NCBI RefSeq assembly: GCF_030454045.1
Contig: NZ_JAKDJE010000039.1
Location: forward strand, 1-27,085
Direction of reading: 5' to 3'
DNA length: 27,085 bases
Source of the DNA: Psychrobacter sp.
GTDB lineage: Bacteria; Pseudomonadota; Gammaproteobacteria; Pseudomonadales; Moraxellaceae
Shown here one piece after another: positions 1-8,398 of the stretch (position 1 is the stretch's first letter; each line of letters begins with the position of its first letter). The notes beneath the pieces are model-generated. The model worked only from the letters and a program-made list of their open reading frames with translations, was not told where the DNA came from and ran no database searches. Position numbers and translations under genes: made by a program.

Positions 1-221
1 GCCTAAAAAATAGTCGCTGTCAGTGCCATGGTCGAATGTTCAACACGCCCTAGTATTGATCATTTTTTTCTCTATTTTTCGTGAGATAACAAAAAATTGT
101 GTCTCAATTTATGATTTGGCAGTTAAATTTTTAGTACAGGCAAGCTTAGCACGGTTAGCGATAACGTTGAGCGTTTTCAGACGGTGGCAAAGAGATGTTT
201 TGACTTTATATTGCTGTCCAA
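1..221. other. Left-edge stretch without a recognisable gene
   Basis: I see no convincing gene here. The plus-strand frame open from about 23 to 334 gives a low-complexity, hydrophobic and cysteine-rich translation, has no ribosome-binding site, and runs antisense into the metallopeptidase gene. A T-rich patch near 61-80 is not part of a clear hairpin. Confidence 0.4.
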
Positions 222-710
222 TCATTGCTCTTGCCAGTGCAACCATAAACGCATATCTAATTCGAGCTGATGATACTCAGGTTCCATATGACAACACAGT
301 TGATAAAACGCCTTGTTATGATCATGTTCTTTAAAATGCGCCAGCTCATGTACCACAATCATCCGTAAAAACTCTGGCGGTGCGTCTTTGAATAGACTGG
401 CAACCGTGATACTGTTATGGGATTTAAGCTTGCTGCCTTGCACGCGAGACTGGGTAGTATGGATACCTAGCGCATGCTTTAGTACCTTTAACTTACTGCT
501 ATAGCTGACGCTTGATAGCGAGCCAATCTTGCGCATGTATTGGTTTTTTATCTCATTGACATAGTGATAAAGCGCCTTATCACTTTGCACTTGGTGCTGG
601 GTGGGATATTTTTTATCCAAATACTCACCCATCCGACCGTCGCTTATCATTTGCGCCGCTTGCGTTTGAATCTGCTCTGAGTAATGCGCTATGTATTTTA
701 ATCTGCTCAC
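222..710 (-). CDS. YgjP-type (DUF45/M48-like) metallopeptidase
   Basis: This is a 162-residue protein with a zinc-metallopeptidase HELAH motif at residues 121-125 and a further His at 131 in the HExxH-x5-H arrangement seen in the YgjP/DUF45 family. No signal peptide or membrane segment is visible, so it is probably cytoplasmic. The start is GTG at 708-710: an AAAGGA sequence lies seven bases upstream on the minus strand, and no better ATG exists. Family members are about 160-240 residues and have the fold of a WSS1/SprT-like protease, but the physiological substrate is not established. It lies downstream of betT on the same strand, but a strong terminator separates them, so it is probably transcribed on its own. 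The family is confident; the biological role is unknown. Confidence 0.85.
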   Translation of the reverse strand: MSRLKYIAHYSEQIQTQAAQMISDGRMGEYLDKKYPTQHQVQSDKALYHYVNEIKNQYMRKIGSLSSVSYSSKLKVLKHALGIHTTQSRVQGSKLKSHNSITVASLFKDAPPEFLRMIVVHELAHFKEHDHNKAFYQLCCHMEPEYHQLELDMRLWLHWQEQ

Positions 711-825
711 AACGATATCCTTTGTCTCTGTGTTAAAAGCTGTCCGCTTGTTTGATGGATTTTACCTTATATTGGCTATATATTATCTCTAGCTTGTTCT
801 ACTTCCCATTTACCTTATTTGCCAC

Positions 826-860
826 AAAAAAACCCCATAAGCGGTAGTCAACTTATGGGG
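826..860 (-). terminator. Rho-independent terminator of betT
   Basis: A perfect 9-bp stem (CCCCATAAG at 833-841 with CTTATGGGG at 852-860) has a 10-base loop. A run of seven A at 826-832 reads as a U-run on the minus strand. It lies about 80 bases past the betT stop and so insulates the metallopeptidase gene. Confidence 0.85.
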
Positions 861-943
861 TCATTGCTTATAACACTTTCTTATAAAGACGGTCACTTAT
901 CGGCTATCGTACATATAGATTGATAGCGCGATAGTCTAGGCCA

Positions 944-2989
944 TTAACGCTCTAGATGCAGATACTGTAAATGACGCTCGTACTGATTTAAGATATCGAC
1001 CAATACCTGCTCTTTGGTATAACCGACCAAGTCATACTCTTGCGAGCCTTCACTTAAGAACACCTCAGCACGATAATAATGCTCTGCCTGCTTGTTTGAT
1101 GTATTCAATGTAAAGTTAGGACGTTCAGCTTTGATCAAGTTAACTTCATAAACAAAGTCATCTTCATCACCATGACCGACGCGCAGTTTTAGACCGTCGA
1201 CCTGACCACTGTCTTGGCCCATGCCTGCATCGATATCTTCACCGATACTGGCAAGATTATGCGCATCTAAAGAGGTTTTGAGACCGCCTGCTTTGAACTC
1301 TTTTTCGACCTCAGTCATCGCTGGCATCACCACCGTTTTTAAGAACTTTTCAACCTGTGCGTGTCCTGGGAAGCTCACAATACGCTGCAAACGTGCTCTC
1401 CAACCTTTGCCGCTGTCGAGCACATTGGCGGTACCAATCGTGCTGGCTTTGCGCTTATTGCCCTCTTCTTTTAGTGACTTCCACATAGACATCATGTAGA
1501 GCACCAGAATCAGAGAGAATGGCAAACCTGCAATCACAGAGACCGATTGTAATGAGGCAAAACCGCCCGCAAACAATAATCCTAGTGTGATAAGACCTGT
1601 TGCCGCCGCCCAAAACAAACGCAACCAAACCGGTGCATCCGTGTCATTAGTCATGCCTTTTGAGCTTAGGTTGGCAAGTACCAACGCGCCTGAGTCCGCA
1701 GAGGTGACAAAGAACACCAGACCAATGATTACACCTGCAAATGACAGTACTTCGCTATAAGGGAAATATTCAAATAGCGCAAACATGCCCATCGCGGCAT
1801 CATTGACGGCAGTTTCACCAAGCGCCGTTGCGCCATTGGCGACCAGATCTATCGCAGTGTTACCAAAGATAGAGAACCATGCAAAAATAAAGCCCAATGG
1901 AATGAACATCACGCCAAAGACAAATTCACGTAGCGTACGGCCACGGCTGATACGCGCGATAAATAGACCAACAAACGGTGCCCAAGCAACCCACCATGCC
2001 CAGAAAAATATCGTCCAACCTGATTTCCAGTCGGCACCGGCAGTACCGTCATAGGCATAAACATCAAAGGTTTTATAGATAATGGTTTGGAAATATTGAC
2101 CAATATTTTGCGTAAAGGTGTTTAATAAATATACGGTATTACCCATCACGAGGATGGCAAGCAATAGCAATATTGACGACAGCATATTGAATTCAGACAG
2201 ACGACGTACGCCTTTTTCAACACCTGTCATCGCAGAGACAGCGGCAGCGACGACCACACCGACAATGATCAGCGCCTGAACCATCTTGCTAGATTCAATA
2301 CCAAAGACATGGGTCAAGCCAGCATTGGCTTGTAGCACCCCAATACCCAGACTGGTCGCAATACCCATCAACGTACAGACAACACCGAAAGTATCAATCC
2401 CATCACCTAGCCAGCCTTTGATCAGGCGTTCACCAAATATTGGCGTGAGCGGTGAGCGTAGCGCAAGTGGCATGTTTTTGCGGTAAGCAAAGTAAGCCAG
2501 TGCCATACCAATCAGCGCATAAATACCCCAGCCATGCAGACCCCAATGCAAAAAAGTCTGAGCAAGCGCTTGACGCATGGCCTCAGCACTAGCAGGCTCT
2601 AGGCCAGTATGCGGCGTTAAATAATGCATCAATGGCTCTGATGCCCCAAAAAATAGCAGATCAATACCGATACCCGCTGAAAACAGCATGGCCGCCCACG
2701 CTAAAAACGGAAACTGTGCTTTTTCGTGATCCTGACCCAGCTTAATATCGCCATATTTAGAAAAACCGACAAACAAAGCAAAAATACTATAAGCGGCAAC
2801 TACTAGCATGTAATACCAGCCAAACTTGTCTGATACCCACGCCATACTTGCACCAAGTAAGGTCTCACTATAATCTGGAAAAGCAATGGTCCAGATGATC
2901 AATAAAATAGAAATAATGGCTGAACCTAAAAACACAGTTTTATTTAGGCTCAACGGTTTCGTCACATCTTGTGATGGCGAACTGTACAT
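944..2989 (-). CDS. betT: BCCT-family high-affinity choline transporter BetT
   Basis: This 681-residue integral inner-membrane protein belongs to the betaine/choline/carnitine transporter family. About twelve hydrophobic segments span roughly residues 20-510, and the Trp-rich family signature (FFWAWWVAWAPFVGLFIARI) is present, as is the AGIGIDLLFFGASEP segment typical of this family. A hydrophilic cytosolic tail of about 165 residues follows. This matches the E. coli BetT type (677 residues), whose long C-terminal extension is linked to osmotic regulation. It would import choline using the proton motive force to feed BetA and BetB. I place the start at ATG 2987-2989 because GAGG sits six bases upstream. 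The upstream TTG at 2999-3001 overlaps that ribosome-binding site and is unlikely. It has its own upstream region with a 20-bp tandem repeat and its own terminator, so it is a separate unit from betBA. The specific substrate is inferred from family and context. Confidence 0.93.
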   Translation of the reverse strand: MYSSPSQDVTKPLSLNKTVFLGSAIISILLIIWTIAFPDYSETLLGASMAWVSDKFGWYYMLVVAAYSIFALFVGFSKYGDIKLGQDHEKAQFPFLAWAAMLFSAGIGIDLLFFGASEPLMHYLTPHTGLEPASAEAMRQALAQTFLHWGLHGWGIYALIGMALAYFAYRKNMPLALRSPLTPIFGERLIKGWLGDGIDTFGVVCTLMGIATSLGIGVLQANAGLTHVFGIESSKMVQALIIVGVVVAAAVSAMTGVEKGVRRLSEFNMLSSILLLLAILVMGNTVYLLNTFTQNIGQYFQTIIYKTFDVYAYDGTAGADWKSGWTIFFWAWWVAWAPFVGLFIARISRGRTLREFVFGVMFIPLGFIFAWFSIFGNTAIDLVANGATALGETAVNDAAMGMFALFEYFPYSEVLSFAGVIIGLVFFVTSADSGALVLANLSSKGMTNDTDAPVWLRLFWAAATGLITLGLLFAGGFASLQSVSVIAGLPFSLILVLYMMSMWKSLKEEGNKRKASTIGTANVLDSGKGWRARLQRIVSFPGHAQVEKFLKTVVMPAMTEVEKEFKAGGLKTSLDAHNLASIGEDIDAGMGQDSGQVDGLKLRVGHGDEDDFVYEVNLIKAERPNFTLNTSNKQAEHYYRAEVFLSEGSQEYDLVGYTKEQVLVDILNQYERHLQYLHLER

Positions 2990-3052
2990 AAAAGACCTCA
3001 AATAGGTAAATTAAACAGTGTCCGATATTGCTTTGTCCGGCATAGCATTATG

Positions 3053-3092
3053 ACTTTTGACCACATAACGTAACTTTTGACCACATAACGTA
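3053..3092. repeat. Perfect 20-bp tandem direct repeat upstream of betT
   Basis: The unit ACTTTTGACCACATAACGTA occurs twice head to tail, at 3053-3072 and 3073-3092. It lies 64 bases upstream of the betT start, where an activator or repressor site would be expected. On the minus strand a CATAAT at 3047-3052 (a possible -10 box) lies immediately downstream of the repeat. The repeat may be a duplicated operator or a duplicated promoter segment; the sequence alone cannot decide. Confidence 0.75.
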
Positions 3093-3197
3093 TACTTAAC
3101 CGCATGACGCACAAAGCAGTACCAATGAATAAAAGCGAATAAAATGATAAATAGCACCCATATATGACATACATTGCGCTCATATATTGACGCTGAT

Positions 3198-3223
3198 AAA
3201 AAAGGCCTTTACGTTGAAAGGCC
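3198..3223 (-). terminator. Terminator at the end of the betBA operon
   Basis: The 7-bp stem GGCCTTT (3204-3210) / AAAGGCC (3217-3223) has a six-base loop and a run of six A at 3198-3203 that becomes a U-run on the minus strand. It lies about 65 bases past the betA stop and separates betA from the betT promoter region. Confidence 0.8.
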
Positions 3224-3286
3224 ATTATTTTGGAGTTATCTGATATCGTTCTTTATTTAGCAGCATATTTTATGCTGACTTGTCAT

Positions 3287-4987
3287 TTACACCGTTGGGA
3301 GATAATCGCGCATTGGCTCAGAGCGTAGCGGCGCTCCATTGGCGACATAATAATCTGCCGTAGAGCGAGGCAGTTGTACGCCTTTCATTTTATCAACGAT
3401 TTTTTCGGCCAGCATAATGGTGGTGGCATTGAGATTTCCGCTAATAATATTTGGCATAATAGACGCATCGACGACTCGCAAACCATCGATACCATGCACC
3501 AGCCCTTCACCATTGACGACCGAATCGTTATCTTCACCCATCGCACACGTACACGACGGATGGTAAGCCGTCTCACCATGCTCGCGCACATAGTCATCTA
3601 ACTGCTGATCGGTGACCAAGTCTTCGGTTGGTGAGATAGCAGCACCGCGATAAGGGTCCAGCGCAGGTTGATGCATGATCTCACGCGTGATACGCATCGC
3701 CGCGCGGAACTCCTGCCAATCTTGCTCATGTGACATATAGTTAAATAAAATACTTGGATGCGCACTGGGATCTTTTGAGGTCAGCTTGACGCGACCACGA
3801 CTTGGCGAACGCAATGAACCGACATGGGCTTGAAAACTGTGCGAATCACTGGCGCTGCGACCATCATAACGCACGGCAAGTGGCAAGAAATGATACTGAA
3901 TATTTGGGTGCGTAAACTTTTCATCCGTACGGATAAAGCCGCCGCCCTCAAACTGGTTAGAAGCACCAAGGCCTGTACCATTGAACAACCACTCCGCACC
4001 AATGGCAGGTTTATTCCACCATTTGTTGGCAGGCGCAATCGACACTGGTAGCTTACATTCATACTGCATATACAGCTCTAAATGATCCTGCAAGTTATTG
4101 CCCACACCCGGTAAATCTAGTATTTCTGTCACGCCAGCGTCTTTTAGCCACTGACCAGGGCCGATACCTGAGCGCTGCAACAGCTGCGGTGAGGCAATCG
4201 CCCCAGACGACACTACCACTTCACGAGATGCGTAAAACTTTTTGGTCTGGCCCTCGTGCTCGACCTTGACCCCGACGGCACGCTTGCCATCAAATAAGAT
4301 CACATCGGTGAGCGCACCTGTCAAAATCGTGATATTGTCACGCGGCTTGGCACGATCTAGATAGCCGCGAGCCGTAGATGCGCGGCGACCATTAGGCGTC
4401 ACAAAACGATCCATCGGACCAAAACCTTCTTGCTGATAGCCGTTCAAATCTTCGGTACGCGGATAGCCTGCTTGTACCCCAGCTTCAATCATGGCTTGGA
4501 ACAGTGGATTCACCCCTGGTTTTGAGGTGGTCATCTCGACAGGACCACCAGCGCCGTGATAGTCATTTTCGCCAACATCGCGGTTTTCTGACTTTTTAAA
4601 ATACGGAAGGCAATCCAAATACGTCCAGTCTTCCAAACCTTTTATCTTTGCCCAATCATCATAATCGAGCGCATTACCACGGATATAGCACATGCCATTG
4701 ATGAGTGATGAACCGCCCAGCCCTTTACCGCGGCCACAGTCCATGACGCGGTTATTCATATATGGCTCAGGATCTGTTTTGTAACCCCAGTTATAGGTCG
4801 TCCCTTGCAGCGGCATTGCAAGCGCCGCTGGCATTTGGGTACGAAAATCCAATCGATAATCTGGACGACCTGCCTCTAGTAATAACACGTTGAGATCGGC
4901 GTCTTCGGTCAGACGCGTGGCCAGCACGTTTCCGGCTGACCCTGCACCAACAATAATGTAGTCATATTCAGGGGTGGTTGATGTCAT
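3287..4987 (-). CDS. betA: Choline dehydrogenase BetA (GMC oxidoreductase)
   Basis: This 566-residue FAD-dependent enzyme oxidises choline to betaine aldehyde, and to some extent on to betaine, at the cytoplasmic membrane. The N-terminal ADP-binding motif GAGSAG is at residues 14-19 with the ribose-binding Glu at 38. The GMC signatures GRGKGLGGSSLINGM and SSGAIASPQLLQRSGIGP follow. The C-terminal active-site region holds His476 in HPSCTCAMG and an Asn-rich SGNLNATT segment. Length agrees with E. coli BetA (556). I chose ATG 4985-4987 because GGAG is six bases upstream of it. An ATG four codons earlier (4999) overlaps that site. The gene lies 104 bases downstream of betB with no terminator between them, and a terminator follows, so it is the last gene of the operon. 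Confidence 0.95.
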   Translation of the reverse strand: MTSTTPEYDYIIVGAGSAGNVLATRLTEDADLNVLLLEAGRPDYRLDFRTQMPAALAMPLQGTTYNWGYKTDPEPYMNNRVMDCGRGKGLGGSSLINGMCYIRGNALDYDDWAKIKGLEDWTYLDCLPYFKKSENRDVGENDYHGAGGPVEMTTSKPGVNPLFQAMIEAGVQAGYPRTEDLNGYQQEGFGPMDRFVTPNGRRASTARGYLDRAKPRDNITILTGALTDVILFDGKRAVGVKVEHEGQTKKFYASREVVVSSGAIASPQLLQRSGIGPGQWLKDAGVTEILDLPGVGNNLQDHLELYMQYECKLPVSIAPANKWWNKPAIGAEWLFNGTGLGASNQFEGGGFIRTDEKFTHPNIQYHFLPLAVRYDGRSASDSHSFQAHVGSLRSPSRGRVKLTSKDPSAHPSILFNYMSHEQDWQEFRAAMRITREIMHQPALDPYRGAAISPTEDLVTDQQLDDYVREHGETAYHPSCTCAMGEDNDSVVNGEGLVHGIDGLRVVDASIMPNIISGNLNATTIMLAEKIVDKMKGVQLPRSTADYYVANGAPLRSEPMRDYLPTV

Positions 4988-5091
4988 AACATACTCCATA
5001 ATATTGGAAAATATAAATCACTTGGTAGCAGCAAGGTCAAATGCATAGCGTCATCAGGCCCAAACTGCGCTCACTTTCTCAATACCACTCG

Positions 5092-6594
5092 TTAAAAGAC
5101 CGATTCAAACGCACCCAACTCTACTTGGATAGATTTGGTCTGAGTATAATGCTCAAGCGCCTCGATACCATTTTCACGGCCAACGCCTGAGTGCTTGTAG
5201 CCACCCACTGGCATCTGTGCCGCTGACTCACCCCACGTGTTCAACCAGCAAATACCCGCTTCGATCTGAGCAATGACGCGATGCGCACGCTTTAAATCAG
5301 TCGTCACCACTCCAGCTGCTAAGCCATAATCGGTGTCATTGGCGCGGCGGATGACTTCTTCTTCGCTCTCATAAGTCAATATTGACATGACTGGACCAAA
5401 GATTTCCTCACGGACGATGGTCATATCATCGCTACAATCTGTAAATACGGTCGGCTCAACAAAAGCACCATTAGCCAATGCGTCTGTTGTGACGCGTGCG
5501 CCGCCCGTTAGCAGACGCGCGCCGCTCTCTTTACCTTGCTCGATATAGCCAAGTACGCGCTCCATATGCGGGAAGCTGACCAATGGACCCATGTTGATGT
5601 TCTCGTTCATTGGATCACCCAGCTTAATACGATTAACACGCGTTAAGATGGCTTGTTCAAACTTGGCTTGTAGCGCTTTTGGGACAAATACTCTCGTGCC
5701 GTTGGTACATACCTGACCGGTACTATAAAAATTCGCCATCATAGCGATATCAGCCGCGGTATCGATATCAGCATCATCAAATATGATCAATGGTGACTTA
5801 CCGCCAAGCTCTAAGGTCACATCTTTTAGCGATGAGCTTGCCGCGCTCGACATGACTTTTTTACCCGTCGGCACACCACCAGTGAATGATACCTTGGCGA
5901 TATCTGGATGATTGGTCAGTGCTTGGCCTACTTCGTAGTTGCCTTGCACGACATTGAACACACCATCTGGTAGTCCCGCTTCTGTCAGGATTTCTGCCAG
6001 TTTTAAGGCAGTCAACGGCGTGACTTCTGATGGTTTAAAGATCATCGCATTACCAGCAGCCAATGCAGGCGCGGCTTTCCACATCGCAATCTGAATCGGA
6101 TAGTTCCATGCGCCAATACCTGCGACCACACCCAGCGGCTCGCGGCGAGTATAGACAAAGCTCGTGTCACGTAGTGGAATCTGACGACCTTCTATCATGG
6201 GCGCAAGTCCTGCATAGTACTCAACCACATCAGCACCCGTGACGATATCGACATACTTTGTCTCAGAGTAGGCTTTGCCCGTGTCTTTGGTCTCAAGTAG
6301 GGCGAGCACATCGTTGCGCGCGCGTAATATCTCAACAGCTTTTGAGAGAATACGACCGCGCTCAACGGTGGTCATTGCCGCCCAGATTTTCTGACCTTTA
6401 TGAGCCGCTTTGACCGCGTCATCAATCTGCTCATTGGTGGTTTGCTGAATGGTTGCCAGCACTTCACCTGTCGCTGGATTGATGTCTTCAAAAGTGGCGA
6501 GCGTGTCATCGACCGCTAAGTAGCGACCATTAATATAGGCAGTTTGCACTTGTTCTAAATCGATAATGTCTGTCAAATTGTTGATATCTGTCAT
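5092..6594 (-). CDS. betB: Betaine aldehyde dehydrogenase BetB
   Basis: This 500-residue NAD(P)-dependent aldehyde dehydrogenase converts betaine aldehyde to glycine betaine in the cytoplasm. Visible family residues are the cofactor segment GAWNYP near 161-166, the SFTGG turn at 236-240, the general-base Glu262 in LELGGKSP, and the nucleophile Cys296 in GQVCTNGTRVF. The CTNGTRVF context is characteristic of BetB-type enzymes (E. coli BetB is 490 residues). The start is ATG 6592-6594, preceded by AAGGAG five bases upstream. It sits between the TetR gene (106 bases upstream) and betA on the same strand, as in the usual betIBA order. Confidence 0.95.
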   Translation of the reverse strand: MTDINNLTDIIDLEQVQTAYINGRYLAVDDTLATFEDINPATGEVLATIQQTTNEQIDDAVKAAHKGQKIWAAMTTVERGRILSKAVEILRARNDVLALLETKDTGKAYSETKYVDIVTGADVVEYYAGLAPMIEGRQIPLRDTSFVYTRREPLGVVAGIGAWNYPIQIAMWKAAPALAAGNAMIFKPSEVTPLTALKLAEILTEAGLPDGVFNVVQGNYEVGQALTNHPDIAKVSFTGGVPTGKKVMSSAASSSLKDVTLELGGKSPLIIFDDADIDTAADIAMMANFYSTGQVCTNGTRVFVPKALQAKFEQAILTRVNRIKLGDPMNENINMGPLVSFPHMERVLGYIEQGKESGARLLTGGARVTTDALANGAFVEPTVFTDCSDDMTIVREEIFGPVMSILTYESEEEVIRRANDTDYGLAAGVVTTDLKRAHRVIAQIEAGICWLNTWGESAAQMPVGGYKHSGVGRENGIEALEHYTQTKSIQVELGAFESVF

Positions 6595-6700
6595 AAATAC
6601 TCCTTGAGACGATTGATAAAAGCGGCAATAAAACGCCCTTTTATCAAATCATATCGTCATTGTTAAAATTCTAAAGTTGGATGGTTAGCAATCCGGATAT

Positions 6701-7294
6701 TTATTGACCCGAACGATTGTCAAAGTCAGGTTGCGTCATTTTTATCAATCGATCATGTAGCGATTTTTTATCTGATATGTTGATACCTGAAAAGTCGGAG
6801 AGCCAAATTCCATCAGCGACCAGACGAGCCATACATAGGGTTTCAGTATCGTCAGTGGCGGCATGCTTTTCTAACTGCGTGTTGGCCCATTTGGCCCACA
6901 GCTCACGTAGCTCACTATCACCTAGCATCAATACATATAAGGTGGCTTGGTTGTCGTATTCTTCTTGCGCTTTTTCGCCCAGACTGATGGTGGCATCGAT
7001 ATAAGCACGGGTAAAAGCGCCATGACTCACAGGACCTTTTGCCATAGCGGCCTCGACTTCTGCCTCAAATTTCGCCATTGCATCATCGAACACTTCAAGC
7101 ACAAGGGCATTTTTTGTTGCAAAATGATGCATCACACCGCCCTTTGTCACGCCTGCCGCATCAGCGACTGCCTGAAACGTCACTTTAGATAGCCCTTGCT
7201 CAAGCGTGATCCGTGCTGCTTGATCGAGCAGAGCACGGCGAACCACTTCTGGCTGTTTTTTACGCTTATAAGGATTTTCTATTTCTACACTCAT
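6701..7294 (-). CDS. TetR-family regulator in the betI position
   Basis: This 197-residue protein has an N-terminal TetR helix-turn-helix at about residues 17-62 (key stretch VTFQAVADAAGVTKGGVMHH) and an all-helical ligand-binding C-terminal domain. Its place immediately before betB is where betI is found in enterobacteria and Acinetobacter. However, outside the DNA-binding domain I do not recognise similarity to E. coli BetI, and the C-terminal half looks more like regulators paired with small multidrug-resistance pumps. The ATG start lies one base after the stop codon of the SMR gene (TGA-T-ATG), with no strong ribosome-binding site, so translation is probably coupled. It likely represses the SMR-betBA operon and responds to a cationic ligand such as choline or betaine aldehyde; this is inference. 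TetR membership is sure, identity as BetI is not. Confidence 0.85.
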   Translation of the reverse strand: MSVEIENPYKRKKQPEVVRRALLDQAARITLEQGLSKVTFQAVADAAGVTKGGVMHHFATKNALVLEVFDDAMAKFEAEVEAAMAKGPVSHGAFTRAYIDATISLGEKAQEEYDNQATLYVLMLGDSELRELWAKWANTQLEKHAATDDTETLCMARLVADGIWLSDFSGINISDKKSLHDRLIKMTQPDFDNRSGQ

Positions 7295-7295
7295 A

Positions 7296-7640
7296 TCAAT
7301 GCACCACAGAATTAGACAATAAATTCATTACAACAACACCGCCGACGATCATAGCGATGCCAACCACTGCTGCCGTATCAAGGGTTTGCTTAAATAGCAC
7401 CAAGCCTGCAAGCGATGTGAGCACAATGCCCAACCCACCCCATAACGCATAAGCAATGCCTAGCGGTATCACCTTGAGTGTCTGTGCCAATAAATAAAAT
7501 GAGAGCGCATACAGCGCCCCCATCATCAGCGTCGGTACCAAACGGGTAAACTGCTCCGACTTCACCAAAAATGTCGTCCCTACCACCTCACATATAATGG
7601 CAATAGTTAGGTAACCGTAGGCAATCGTAGTAGGACTCAT
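7296..7640 (-). CDS. Small multidrug resistance (EmrE/Qac-type) exporter
   Basis: This 114-residue inner-membrane protein has four predicted transmembrane helices (about 5-24, 34-54, 58-80, 87-107), the size of the SMR family. The essential membrane-embedded Glu of EmrE (Glu14) corresponds to Glu18 in IICEVVGTT. Trp67 in IAYALWGGLGIVL matches EmrE Trp63, and the LLAQTLKVIPLGIAYA stretch is a family hallmark. Members exchange protons for quaternary ammonium compounds or other cations. I use ATG 7638-7640; the frame stays open upstream to a GTG at 7697, but the extra 19 residues do not match SMR proteins. It is the first gene of the apparent SMR-tetR-betB-betA operon, with a good promoter about 60 bases upstream. 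The context suggests choline, betaine or a related cation as substrate, but EmrE-like drug efflux remains possible. Confidence 0.9.
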   Translation of the reverse strand: MSPTTIAYGYLTIAIICEVVGTTFLVKSEQFTRLVPTLMMGALYALSFYLLAQTLKVIPLGIAYALWGGLGIVLTSLAGLVLFKQTLDTAAVVGIAMIVGGVVVMNLLSNSVVH

Positions 7641-7706
7641 CTTTTGCGCACCGCCTTTATTTAAACAACTACTAATAAAACATAGCAAAGAAACCACATG
7701 GTCGGT

Positions 7707-7735
7707 ATTTTATAGAGTTCTGTTACCAATGTGAA
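7707..7735 (-). promoter_or_regulatory. Candidate sigma-70 promoter of the SMR-tetR-betBA operon
   Basis: On the minus strand TTCACA (7730-7735) and TAAAAT (7707-7712) are separated by exactly 17 bases and lie upstream of the SMR start. This puts transcription start near 7700. A short inverted ACCA/TGGT pair at 7693-7702 overlaps that point and could be part of a TetR operator, although arms of four bases are weak evidence. Confidence 0.6.
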
Positions 7736-8026
7736 GGGCTGTCTTGCAACTTTATTGTGTCAAAGCATGTAGTAATGGCTTTTATTTCAAGATAGAACTG
7801 TTTTTATTACCTGCTTTGTCTTACGATCTAAATACTCGCGTGCGCTTTTTGCGCATTCTTCTACGTAACGTCTTTTATTTTTATAAGTGTACGTATCATT
7901 GTGAGCAAATCGGCCTATTTACGCCCCTACTGAACGAGCAGAGGCGCTGAAACGTCCTATCTGATAAGGGATAAGCGCCTATTTCTACTAATTGCGACAA
8001 TATTTATAATTAATCGCATAATAAGG
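7736..8026. other. Intergenic stretch between the bet operon promoter and tRNA-Asn
   Basis: No supportable gene. A 68-codon plus-strand frame (7744-7950) lacks a ribosome-binding site and has a composition unlike a real protein, rich in Phe, Tyr, Leu and Cys. I see no tRNA, clear terminator or repeat in this part. Confidence 0.5.
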
Positions 8027-8055
8027 TTGACAGCCTCTAACGACTTGGCTAAAAT
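8027..8055 (+). promoter_or_regulatory. Promoter of tRNA-Asn
   Basis: A consensus TTGACA (-35, 8027-8032) is followed after 17 bases by TAAAAT (-10, 8050-8055). Transcription should start near 8062, about 70 bases before the mature tRNA 5' end. This is the best promoter match in the window. Confidence 0.8.
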
Positions 8056-8132
8056 GTGCCCCACATAACGCAAACAAGCCAAGTAATTATTGCTTTATAA
8101 AGCTTGAAACACTTGCAGTTATGACAGCTTAT

Positions 8133-8208
8133 TCTCCAATAGCTCAGTTGGTAGAGCAACGGACTGTTAATCCGTGTGTCCCTGGTTCGAGCCCAGGTTG
8201 GAGAGCCA
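8133..8208 (+). tRNA. tRNA-Asn (GTT)
   Basis: This is a complete 76-base cloverleaf with encoded CCA. The acceptor stem TCTCCAA pairs with TTGGAGA, followed by discriminator G and CCA at 8206-8208. The D-arm contains AGCTCAGTTGGTAGAGC, the anticodon loop reads CTGTTAA with anticodon GTT, and the T-arm contains GGTTCGAGCC. It is a single-gene unit with its own promoter and terminator. Confidence 0.97.
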
Positions 8209-8214
8209 TATACT

Positions 8215-8249
8215 AAAAACCTTCATCACTATTTGATGAAGGTTTTTTT
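8215..8249 (+). terminator. Terminator after tRNA-Asn
   Basis: A 14-bp perfect stem (8215-8228 with 8234-8247; core CCTTCATCA/TGATGAAGG) has a five-base loop and ends in a T-run to 8249. It starts seven bases after the tRNA CCA. It may work in both directions because the 5' arm begins with a run of A. Confidence 0.85.
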
Positions 8250-8398
8250 ATTGTTGCCGTTTTCATATTGACTGATCATAATATTCGCATGGCAGCTGTG
8301 TTCTTTTTGGCATTTTTGTTGTATGGTAAGATTAGTTTTGATTGGGTTCGTTTTTGTTTGAGTGTTTTACTCCTACTCACTAAAAATAATGGTTTATT

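Noticed and set aside
23..334. 103-codon plus-strand open frame at the left edge
   Set aside because: It overlaps the well-supported metallopeptidase gene on the other strand and has no start signal or protein-like pattern.
1909..2103. Frames overlapping betT, betA, the helicase and dpp genes in other phases
   Set aside because: They are shadows of strongly supported genes, with no translation signals of their own.
7744..7950. 68-codon plus-strand open frame between the SMR gene and tRNA-Asn
   Set aside because: No ribosome-binding site, and residue composition dominated by Phe, Tyr, Leu and Cys with no recognisable pattern.
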